DNA of 24,377 nt from an uncultured Eubacterium sp. (GTDB taxonomy: Bacteria; Bacillota; Clostridia; Lachnospirales; Lachnospiraceae): NCBI RefSeq assembly GCF_934295145.1, contig NZ_CAKRAS010000048.1, positions 1 through 24,377 of the forward strand, read 5' to 3'. Made by a program: the position numbers and the translations under genes. Below are positions 7,030 to 13,802 of the stretch, piece after piece (position 1 is the stretch's first letter; the number at the start of each line of letters is the position of its first letter). The notes below the pieces were generated by a model. It ran no database searches. It was not told the origin of the DNA and was given only the letters and a program-made list of their open reading frames with translations.

Positions 7030-7145
7030 AGAAAGAAATGATTAAAAAAGCGCATTTGTAAACTGACATATTATTCTTAGTATCACTGTTTGTGACAGAT
7101 AGAATCATGATTTAGTAGAAAGTAATTTAGAAAGAAGGTGTTTTT

Positions 7146-8486
7146 ATGAGTATGTCTTTGAATCAAGAGTTTACCCCTTTAAAATTGTTACGATTTGCGG
7201 CACCTTCCATCATCATGATGATATTTATGTCAATGTATACGATTATTGATGGAATGTTTGTATCACGTTTTGTAGGAAGTAATGCATTATCAGCAACTAA
7301 TATTGTGTATCCTGTTGTAAATATTATGATTGCAATTGCAACGATGCTGGCAACCGGTGGAAATGCGATCATCAGTAAATATCTTGGTGAAGAGAAAAAG
7401 CAAGAAGCCAAAGAAAGGCTTACCATGTTTGTAGTAATTACATTAATTGTCAGTGGAATAATTATGCTGGTTACACTGTGTTTTTTAAATCAGATTTGTT
7501 ATATGCTTGGTGCTACCGATGAATTACTGATGTATTGCAGAAATTATCTTATGATTCTTGTAATTTTTACCCCGGCCTGTATGCTGCAGTCATTATTTCA
7601 AAGTTATCTGGTAACGGCAGAGCGCCCGACACTTGGGTTGATCCTGATCATATTAGCAGGAATTTTAAATGCAGTGCTGGATTATGTGCTGATCGTGCAT
7701 TGCCATCTGGGAATCAGCGGTGCCGCACTTGCAACCGGAATCGGACAGTCGATACCGGCAATTGCAGGTTTGCTCTTCTTTTTCACAAATAAAAAGGGAC
7801 TTTGTTTTACACGGTTTCGGGTGAAGATTGGAGATTTTTTGCATGCATGCTATAATGGCTCTTCCGAAATGGTATCTCAGTTGGCAGCAGCTATTATCAC
7901 GTTTTTATTTAATTCAGTTATGATGCGGCTGGCCGGTGCAAATGGGGTGGCTGCCATTACGATTATTTTGTATGGAGAATTTTTATTTAATTCATTTCAT
8001 CTTGGTTTTGCTGTTGGAATTGCTCCGATTGTCGGTTTTCAGTATGGTGCACAAAATAAAGCTCAGCTGAAACGTATCTATAAGACAACTTTTATTTTTA
8101 TAATTGCATCATCTGTTTTGATCACTGTGGTTGCTGCATTTTTGGCAAAACCAATTGTTTCGATATTTACAAAGGATCCGGGAACATGGAAACTGGCCTC
8201 TGTCGGATTTCAGATTTTTGCGATAAATTTCCTGTTCAGTGGAGTTAATATTGCATCTTCTGGATTTTTTACCGCTCTGTCCAATGGAAAAGTATCTGCG
8301 CTGATTTCTTTTTGCAGGACATTGCTTTTTACTGTTTTATTTTTACTTGTGCTGCCGCGCGTATGGGGATTGAACGGCGCGTGGATCGCGATTCCTTCAT
8401 CGGAACTGTGTACATTAGTCCTGTCAGTCTGTATGCATGTGAAATATTTTATAAAAAAGAGTGAAAAAAATTATATTTTGGGATAA
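7146..8486 (+). CDS. MATE family efflux transporter
   Basis: This 446-residue integral membrane protein has the expected 12 hydrophobic helices of a multidrug and toxin extrusion antiporter, which exports organic cations or metabolites using Na+ or H+. Family signatures include LLRFAAPSIIMMIFMSMYTIIDGMFV near the N-terminus, GSNALSATNIVYPV, ATGGNAIISKYLGE, and a second repeat with GANGVAAITIILYGEF and GIAPIVGFQYGA. The start is set by AGAAGGTG upstream. It is divergent from, and presumably activated by, the MerR gene. Arginine deiminase follows 42 nt later with no terminator between, so the two are probably co-transcribed. Confidence 0.93.
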   Translation: MSMSLNQEFTPLKLLRFAAPSIIMMIFMSMYTIIDGMFVSRFVGSNALSATNIVYPVVNIMIAIATMLATGGNAIISKYLGEEKKQEAKERLTMFVVITLIVSGIIMLVTLCFLNQICYMLGATDELLMYCRNYLMILVIFTPACMLQSLFQSYLVTAERPTLGLILIILAGILNAVLDYVLIVHCHLGISGAALATGIGQSIPAIAGLLFFFTNKKGLCFTRFRVKIGDFLHACYNGSSEMVSQLAAAIITFLFNSVMMRLAGANGVAAITIILYGEFLFNSFHLGFAVGIAPIVGFQYGAQNKAQLKRIYKTTFIFIIASSVLITVVAAFLAKPIVSIFTKDPGTWKLASVGFQIFAINFLFSGVNIASSGFFTALSNGKVSALISFCRTLLFTVLFLLVLPRVWGLNGAWIAIPSSELCTLVLSVCMHVKYFIKKSEKNYILG

Positions 8487-8528
8487 AATGTACGTTATGA
8501 ATGAACGGGAGAAGGAGGACGCCGTAAA

Positions 8529-9752
8529 ATGGCAATCCATGTAAAAAGCGAAATTGGAAAATTGAAAAAAGTAATGCTTCACAGACCAGGGCAGGAGCTT
8601 GAGCATCTGGTTCCGGAAGATCTGGAGCGGCTTTTATTTGATGATATTCCATATTTAAAAACAGCAAAAATCGAACATGATATGTTTGCAGAAATCATGC
8701 GGGGACAGGGAGTGGAAGTCGTATATCTGGAAGATATGACGGCAGAAGTGTTAAAAAATCCAGAGAAAAAGGAGCAGTTTGTCCGGGAATTTATCGCAGA
8801 GGGAGGTGCTTCGGCAACAAAAGTCCGTGACCAGTTGTACGACTATCTGATGAAAATTTCAGATGAAAAGGAACTGGTGTTAAAGACCATGTCTGGAATC
8901 CGGGCTTCGGAATTGAATGTAAAAATGAGCTGTCCGTTAGTAAGTCAGGTGAAAAAGGAGAGTCAGTTTTTGCTTGATCCGATTCCGAATCTTTATTTTA
9001 CGAGAGATCCCTTTGCCTGCATCGGAAACGGTGTCAGTCTGAACCGGATGTATTCCCGAACCAGAAGGAGAGAGACACTTTACGGAAAATATATTTTGAA
9101 ATATCATCCGGATTTTGCTGGAAAAGTGCCGTTTTATTATGACAGAACCATGGATTTTTCCATTGAAGGCGGAGATATTCTGAACTTGAGTAATAAGGTG
9201 ATCGCTATCGGAATTTCACAGCGTACCACACCGGAAGCGATTGAACTTCTGGCACAGAATATTTTTGCGTGCGAGACGTCAGAGGTTGAAACAATTATTG
9301 CCCTTGATATTCCATCTGTGCGGGCGTTTATGCATCTGGATACGGTATGTACGCAGGTGGATTATGATAAATTTACGATTCATCCGGGAATTATGCAGAC
9401 ATTGCGTATTTTTGAAATCAAGCCGGGAAATCAGAAAGGGCAGCTGAAGGTAACCGAATCTGATGCGATGCTTTCTGATATCCTTGCAAAATATCTGGAA
9501 CTGGATAAAGTGACATTGATCAAATGCGGTGGCAAAGACAGGATTGCTTCTGAACGTGAACAGTGGAACGATGGTTCTAATACTCTTTGTATTGAGCCGG
9601 GAAAAGTTGTCGTATATGATCGAAACTATGTGACAAATGAGATTTTACGTCAGCACGGTATCGAGGTACTGGAAATGGCAAGCTCGGAGTTGTCCAGAGG
9701 CCGTGGTGGCCCACGATGTATGAGTATGCCGCTGGAAAGGGAAAATATATAG
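8529..9752 (+). CDS. arcA: Arginine deiminase
   Basis: This enzyme hydrolyses L-arginine to L-citrulline and ammonia in the cytoplasm. The 407 residues match the usual length, and the full catalytic set is present: D160 in FTRDPFA, E213 in IEGGD, H269 and D271 in HLDTVCTQVD, and the nucleophile C397 in GRGGPRCMSMP. AAGGAGGA precedes the ATG. The partners of the ATP-generating ADI pathway (arcB, arcC, arcD) are not adjacent. The gene sits behind a MATE exporter under a MerR-type promoter, so a role in acid resistance, arginine removal or citrulline supply is possible instead of a self-contained energy pathway. It ends at a terminator shared with the convergent gntR. Confidence 0.95.
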   Translation: MAIHVKSEIGKLKKVMLHRPGQELEHLVPEDLERLLFDDIPYLKTAKIEHDMFAEIMRGQGVEVVYLEDMTAEVLKNPEKKEQFVREFIAEGGASATKVRDQLYDYLMKISDEKELVLKTMSGIRASELNVKMSCPLVSQVKKESQFLLDPIPNLYFTRDPFACIGNGVSLNRMYSRTRRRETLYGKYILKYHPDFAGKVPFYYDRTMDFSIEGGDILNLSNKVIAIGISQRTTPEAIELLAQNIFACETSEVETIIALDIPSVRAFMHLDTVCTQVDYDKFTIHPGIMQTLRIFEIKPGNQKGQLKVTESDAMLSDILAKYLELDKVTLIKCGGKDRIASEREQWNDGSNTLCIEPGKVVVYDRNYVTNEILRQHGIEVLEMASSELSRGRGGPRCMSMPLERENI

Positions 9753-9772
9753 AAAATAGCAATATAATCATA

Positions 9773-9816
9773 AAAAGAGTTACACATAAGGAGACGATTT
9801 TGTGTGTAACTCTTTT
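9773..9816. terminator. Bidirectional terminator between arcA and gntR
   Basis: AAAAGAGTTACACA (9773-9786) pairs perfectly with 9803-9816 over 14 bp, with a 16-nt loop. A and T runs at both ends suit both convergent genes. Confidence 0.85.
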
Positions 9817-9820
9817 GTCA

Positions 9821-10498
9821 TTAATTGGACAGATAATGTGAAATGAGATCGTTCATGTATTTGTTTGCTTTTTCCTGATTTTGGATGGCGAATTCTTTTA
9901 TGAAATTTGTGTCGTTGTCAATAATCGCCTGCAATAATTCCCTGTGGTGCTGTACGTAGTTAGGAGAAAAATTATAAGTGAGAATATTATTTACAATAAT
10001 TCGTTCCTTAAATTCTAGTCGTTTTGTAATCTGAATTAGTTCTGTGTTTCCAGTTGCTTTTATTAAAAGTGAATGAAATTCAACGTTATTATCATATTGC
10101 TGAATTGGATCTTTCAGGGTTTTTCCATGATGAAGATTCGCTTCCAGGCGCATAAGAATTGTGCGGGGAATCCGCCCTTTTAAAAAATCAATTGCAGCAG
10201 TGCGTAGCCATTCTAACATTTCCAGAGTATCTAAACATTCGTCAAGCTGCAACTCACGAATAATACAGCCGTGAGTAGAATCTGTCGTTGTCAATCCTTC
10301 CATTTCGAGTTTTTTTATAGCTTCACGTACAGGGGTACGGCTAATCTGAAACCAGTCTGCAAGTTCTTCTTCTTTTAAACGAAATCCTGGCGTAAGAATA
10401 CCGGTAGCGATTGCTTCTTTAAATGTGCAGTACACCATATCACTTACCTGTTTTTTTTCTCCAAGTTTATCTCGTATTTTAAGTAACTGTTCTTTCAT
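9821..10498 (-). CDS. GntR family regulator, FadR/FCD type
   Basis: The start at 10498 follows GGAGGAGG; a longer open frame upstream would cross the promoter and operator. The 225 residues comprise a winged helix (about 20-80, with LKEEELADWFQISRTPVREA) and an all-helical FCD ligand domain (about 86-215). The FCD part has two His of the usual metal/ligand site (NNVEFHSLL and QHHREL). FCD regulators commonly sense carboxylic acids that are substrates of the pathway they control. It is divergent from the pyrK-like gene and shares a 220-nt region with tandem operator-like palindromes, so it most likely regulates itself and the catabolic genes to its right. The effector may be the imported cyclic acid or a pathway intermediate (inference). 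Confidence 0.92.
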   Translation of the reverse strand: MKEQLLKIRDKLGEKKQVSDMVYCTFKEAIATGILTPGFRLKEEELADWFQISRTPVREAIKKLEMEGLTTTDSTHGCIIRELQLDECLDTLEMLEWLRTAAIDFLKGRIPRTILMRLEANLHHGKTLKDPIQQYDNNVEFHSLLIKATGNTELIQITKRLEFKERIIVNNILTYNFSPNYVQHHRELLQAIIDNDTNFIKEFAIQNQEKANKYMNDLISHYLSN

Positions 10499-10536
10499 AT
10501 GAAGGCCTCCTCCTGATGTAAACACTCTATGATAAA

Positions 10537-10564
10537 AGTATAAAAAAAACAGGAGAAAAGTCAA
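10537..10564 (-). promoter_or_regulatory. gntR promoter
   Basis: On the minus strand TTGACT (10564-10559) and TATACT (10542-10537) are 16 bp apart. The leader is about 30 nt, and the operator-like palindromes begin 8 bp upstream of the -35. Confidence 0.75.
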
Positions 10565-10571
10565 TGTATTT

Positions 10572-10616
10572 ACAGATATGTATATATCTGTATACAGGCG
10601 TATACATTTATGTACA
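10572..10616. promoter_or_regulatory. Candidate GntR operator array
   Basis: Overlapping palindromes lie between the divergent promoters: ACAGATAT-n4-ATATCTGT (10572-10591), CTGTATACAG (10588-10597), TGTATAC-aggc-GTATACA (10589-10606), and TGTACA (10611-10616) within TATGTACAAATA. CTGTATACAG and TATGTACAAATA both recur upstream of the permease gene at 12390-12437. FadR-subfamily operators are typically short palindromes of this kind. Confidence 0.65.
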
Positions 10617-10636
10617 AATATATAAAAATGCATTAC

Positions 10637-10664
10637 TTGAAAGAAGAAATTGCGTTGTTATACT
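10637..10664 (+). promoter_or_regulatory. Promoter of the reductase genes
   Basis: TTGAAA (10637-10642) and TATACT (10659-10664) are 16 bp apart, about 30 bp before the pyrK-like ATG and immediately downstream of the operator array. Confidence 0.65.
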
Positions 10665-10695
10665 GGAATTAGAAAGAAGGGGGAAATGATAAAAA

Positions 10696-11460
10696 ATGAA
10701 AGAAAAACTGTTAAGTATGATTACGGAAAATAAGAAACTTGCATCTGGAATTTTCAGTATGAAAATTCAGGCACAGGGATTGACTGTTAAAGCCAGACCG
10801 GGACAGTTTGTGATTTTATATTGTAAGGATGAAAGCCGAAAACTTGGTAGACCATTAAGTATTTGTGAAATTGATCATGATAAACAGGAACTGAGAATTG
10901 TATATCGTGTGGTTGGAAAGGGAACAGAAGAGTTTTCTAAATTGAACGTTGGAGACCAGATTCCTGTATTGGGACCATTGGGTAATGGATATGATATTCA
11001 CGCAGAGCATGTTTTGCTGGTTGCGGGCGGAATTGGAATACCACCTATGCTGGAGCTTGCAAAGAGCATATCAGGAGAAAAAACGATTGTATTGGGATAT
11101 CGTAATAATGAATTATTTTTGAAAGAGGATTTTGAAAGATATGGAAACGTTTATATTGCCACCGATGATGGATCTGCAGGAATAAAAGGAAATGTAGTTG
11201 ATGTAATAAAATATTACGGAATAGATACAGATATCATATGTGCCTGTGGTCCGACACCAATGTTACGGGCACTTGCAAATTATACGGATGAGCAGGATAT
11301 AGAAGCAAAATTTTCGATGGAAGCACATATGGCATGCGGAATAGGTGTTTGTCTCGGATGTGCGATACCAATCAGAGATGAACAGGGATTTGTATATAAA
11401 CGTGTATGTAAAGATGGTCCGGTATTTGACAGTAAGGAGATTATGTTTGATGAAATGTAA
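10696..11460 (+). CDS. PyrK-like dihydroorotate dehydrogenase electron transfer subunit
   Basis: This 254-residue ferredoxin-reductase-type subunit carries FAD and a [2Fe-2S] cluster and passes electrons between NAD(H) and a PyrD-type FMN subunit. Visible landmarks are the FAD-binding RPLSICEID (52-60), the nucleotide-binding LLVAGGIGIPPML (107-119), CACGPTPML (182-190), and the cluster ligands C214, C219, C222 and C238. It overlaps the pyrD-like start by 11 nt, the usual pyrK-pyrD coupling. Unlike biosynthetic pyrK it is not in a pyr operon: it is first in a GntR-controlled cluster with a permease, an amidohydrolase, a lyase, malic enzyme and fumarase. I infer that it feeds NADH electrons into reduction of an imported heterocycle. 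A biosynthetic role cannot be excluded. Confidence 0.88.
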   Translation: MKEKLLSMITENKKLASGIFSMKIQAQGLTVKARPGQFVILYCKDESRKLGRPLSICEIDHDKQELRIVYRVVGKGTEEFSKLNVGDQIPVLGPLGNGYDIHAEHVLLVAGGIGIPPMLELAKSISGEKTIVLGYRNNELFLKEDFERYGNVYIATDDGSAGIKGNVVDVIKYYGIDTDIICACGPTPMLRALANYTDEQDIEAKFSMEAHMACGIGVCLGCAIPIRDEQGFVYKRVCKDGPVFDSKEIMFDEM

Positions 11461-12376
11461 AGAGATAAAAATTGGACAATTAAAATTTGCAAATCCGGTA
11501 TTTGGAGCATCCGGATGTGTCGGACATGGTTATGAACTTCAAGATTATACGGATATCAGCAGAGTTGGTGCATTGTCCATGAAAACAGTAACTTATGATC
11601 CGAGAATAGGAAATAAACCTCCACGCATCTGTGAAGTGCCGAATGGAATGATGACATCCATTGGACTTCAGAATCCGGGAGCAAAAAAATACATTGAGGA
11701 ATATCTGCCTGAAATAAAAAAGGCGATGAGACCGGATCAAATTATCATCAGTGTCGGTGGAAATGATACTGAGGACTATTTGAGAACGGTAGATATGTTT
11801 CTGGAAACATGTACGGAAGATGATATTGCAGCAATTGAACTTAATGGTGCGTGTCCGAATGTAAAACATGGAGGTGGTGTCATGAGTGCTTCGGCAGATG
11901 CAATGTATGAATTGATTAAAGTAGTAAAAAAACATACAGATATTCCTTTGATTGGAAAAATGAATACAAATTTTCAAAATTTTTGTGATGTTGCGAAAGG
12001 AATTGAAGCAGCAGGGGCAGAAGCTGTGTATCTTGTAAGTACACCGATGGGATTACGGATCGATATTAAAAGACGTAAACCAATGATTGGAAATGTAGTA
12101 GCACCGGTAAACGGTCCGGCAGTTTTTCCGCAGTCTGTATTGAAGACATGGAATGTATATAAAAGTGTTAATATTCCGGTGATTGCCAGTGGTGGTATTT
12201 ATACAGCAGAAGATGCAGTTGAGATAATGATGGCAGGAGCTGCTGCTGTTGGAATTGGAAGTGCACAGTTTATCAATCCAAATGCCATGAATGAAATACT
12301 GGCAGGACTGGTTCAGTTTTGCGATGATAACGACATTGATTCGTTTGCAGAATTGACAGGTTCTGCACAGATATAA
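11450..12376 (+). CDS. Dihydroorotate dehydrogenase class 1B-like catalytic subunit (PyrD-like)
   Basis: The start at 11450 (MKCKEIKIGQ) follows AGGAG and gives 308 residues, the normal size. It is an FMN-dependent TIM barrel. FMN and catalytic landmarks are kept: K45 in MKTVTYDPRIGN, IGLQNPG (71-77), the base C135 with N132 and N137 in ELNGACPN, K170, and GGI plus MAGAAAVGIGSAQF late in the barrel. Two asparagines that contact orotate in characterised DHODHs are replaced: the Asn of SINSMGL/MLNAIGL is T69, and the Asn of VNS/INT is S197. The usual LSGPAIKP reads VNGPAVFP. So it is a PyrD family oxidoreductase paired with PyrK, but its substrate may be an orotate analogue or it may run in the reductive direction (inference). 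Confidence 0.85.
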   Translation: MKCKEIKIGQLKFANPVFGASGCVGHGYELQDYTDISRVGALSMKTVTYDPRIGNKPPRICEVPNGMMTSIGLQNPGAKKYIEEYLPEIKKAMRPDQIIISVGGNDTEDYLRTVDMFLETCTEDDIAAIELNGACPNVKHGGGVMSASADAMYELIKVVKKHTDIPLIGKMNTNFQNFCDVAKGIEAAGAEAVYLVSTPMGLRIDIKRRKPMIGNVVAPVNGPAVFPQSVLKTWNVYKSVNIPVIASGGIYTAEDAVEIMMAGAAAVGIGSAQFINPNAMNEILAGLVQFCDDNDIDSFAELTGSAQI

Positions 12377-12389
12377 AAGAAGTATTTTT

Positions 12390-12437
12390 CTGTATACAGT
12401 AAAAAGCATTAAGAAACAGATGTATATGTACAAATAA
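12390..12437. promoter_or_regulatory. Second candidate GntR operator region
   Basis: CTGTATACAG (12390-12399) and TATGTACAAATA (starting 12426) repeat the two elements of the gntR/pyrK-like intergenic array. Here the CTGTATACAG start lies 37 bp before TGTACA, versus 23 bp there. They sit just upstream of the -10 for the permease gene. Confidence 0.55.
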
Positions 12438-12460
12438 GAAAATATGAGAAAAAGTTGTTA

Positions 12461-12506
12461 TATAATAGCAGTATAAACCAGTTAGAAAGTTGCGCAACGA
12501 TAACTG
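12461..12506 (+). promoter_or_regulatory. -10 element and nested dyad before the permease gene
   Basis: TATAAT (12461-12466) lacks a good -35. Downstream, CAGTTA (12479-12484) and TAACTG (12501-12506) flank the perfect palindrome GTTGCGCAAC (12489-12498), at about +6 to +34. It could be an operator or an mRNA leader hairpin. An internal promoter would allow the permease and downstream genes to be expressed separately from the reductase pair. Confidence 0.45.
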
Positions 12507-12543
12507 ATAAAGTTTTAAAATATTTACATAAGGAGAAGGTAAA

Positions 12544-13761
12544 ATGGAAAAACAGTCTAATATGAAAATCGCTTTATCCAGACTAGGTCCTGGATTCATT
12601 ATTGCAGCAACAACGATCGGTGCCGGTTCCATTGTTTCATTTACAAACAGTGGTGCAAATTTCGGCTTTAATTTATTGTGGTGGCTTATTATTTTAGCTG
12701 TTTCACTTTATGCATTCAATTTTGCAATGAAAAAGTATACAGCAGTTACAGGGGACACCATCATGGATGGAATTGCAAAACACTATGGTCGTGGATGGGC
12801 AATTATTTGTGCGCTGGCAGCTTTTGCCGGTCAGGTCATTTATGGAATTGGTAACTTTATCGCAGTAAGTCTTGGTGTAACGATGTTATTTCCGAATTGC
12901 CCATTTAAAGTTGGTGGATTGATTGGATTAGCAGCTTGCATTTTAATGTATATTGCAAAGAATATATACAAAAAAGTGGAACTTGTTACAAAAGCATGCT
13001 CTATCATCATGGTAGTTATTTTTGTTATTTCTGTTATTGTTACAGGAGCTACAGCCGGTACAGCAAATGTAGTAAGTATGAATCCGGTAGGAATGCCGGG
13101 TGGAAGTTTCCTTGTAATGCTGGCATTGATGGGAACAACCTGTAATTTATCTACACAGGCATGGGCCTGCAACCTTGCAAAGCAGAAGGGTTATTCTACA
13201 GATGATATTAAAAATAACGGATTAAAACTTGATACGATCAGCCAGATTGTGGTTGTCATTGGTGTATCAGCCTGCTGTCTGTTAATTGGAGCAATGTTAT
13301 TACCGGGTTCACCGATTACAAATGGTGGTGAATTAGTAGGTGCGCTTGCTGGGTTACTTGGTGTATGGATTCGTCCGGTATTTGGAATTGGCTTTGTGGC
13401 AGCAGCATGGTCTTCACAGATTATGGCACCACAGATTGGTGTAGATCTTTTGTTTGATGCAGTTGGTTCTGACAGACAGAATGTTCGTTTAGAAAGTGCA
13501 GTTAACATTATTATGTTAGTTTTTGCAGCAGTTGTTGCTTGTGTTGTTGGAGGTATTCCGGCACAGCTTCTTACCGTTGCACAGGTAGGTGGAATTATTT
13601 GTACACCGCTTCTTGGAATATTTACAATTTTACTGGTTAATAAAAAAGAAGATATGGGAGAGTACAAAATTAAAAATTCCTATACGGTTTTATTAGTGGT
13701 TTTATATATTGTTCAGGTGGCTGTTATTGTAAATAACGTAATCCGTCTGATTACACATTAA
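12544..13761 (+). CDS. NRAMP-fold permease lacking the metal-binding motifs
   Basis: This 405-residue inner-membrane protein has about 11 hydrophobic helices. The start LSRLGPGFIIAATTIGAGS and SGANFGFNLLWWLI matches the NRAMP (SLC11) TM1-TM2 pattern. In metal-transporting NRAMPs TM1 has DPGN and TM6 has MPH. Here TM1 reads G26-A-G-S29, and the TM6 equivalent reads C200-N-L-S203 (GTTCNLSTQAW). Loss of the Asp, Asn and Met ligands argues against Mn/Fe transport. B. subtilis YcsG, an NRAMP-like protein in the 5-oxoprolinase gene neighbourhood, is a precedent for family members near cyclic amide catabolism. Between a reductase and a ring-opening hydrolase, uptake of the pathway's heterocyclic acid is the simplest role (inference). 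AAGGAGAAGG precedes the ATG. Confidence 0.75.
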   Translation: MEKQSNMKIALSRLGPGFIIAATTIGAGSIVSFTNSGANFGFNLLWWLIILAVSLYAFNFAMKKYTAVTGDTIMDGIAKHYGRGWAIICALAAFAGQVIYGIGNFIAVSLGVTMLFPNCPFKVGGLIGLAACILMYIAKNIYKKVELVTKACSIIMVVIFVISVIVTGATAGTANVVSMNPVGMPGGSFLVMLALMGTTCNLSTQAWACNLAKQKGYSTDDIKNNGLKLDTISQIVVVIGVSACCLLIGAMLLPGSPITNGGELVGALAGLLGVWIRPVFGIGFVAAAWSSQIMAPQIGVDLLFDAVGSDRQNVRLESAVNIIMLVFAAVVACVVGGIPAQLLTVAQVGGIICTPLLGIFTILLVNKKEDMGEYKIKNSYTVLLVVLYIVQVAVIVNNVIRLITH

Positions 13762-13802
13762 TGTTAACAGATAAAATATAGGAATCACAGAGAGGTATAA
13801 AA

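Noticed and set aside
9821..10633. Longer GntR protein starting at 10633
   Set aside because: The extension crosses the gntR promoter and the operator array, and reads as hydrophobic/aromatic filler. The ATG at 10498 has GGAGGAGG upstream.
12544..13761. Mn2+/Fe2+ NRAMP transporter (MntH)
   Set aside because: The fold matches, but the DPGN and MPH metal-binding motifs are replaced by GAGS and NLS, and no metal regulation site or metal gene is adjacent.
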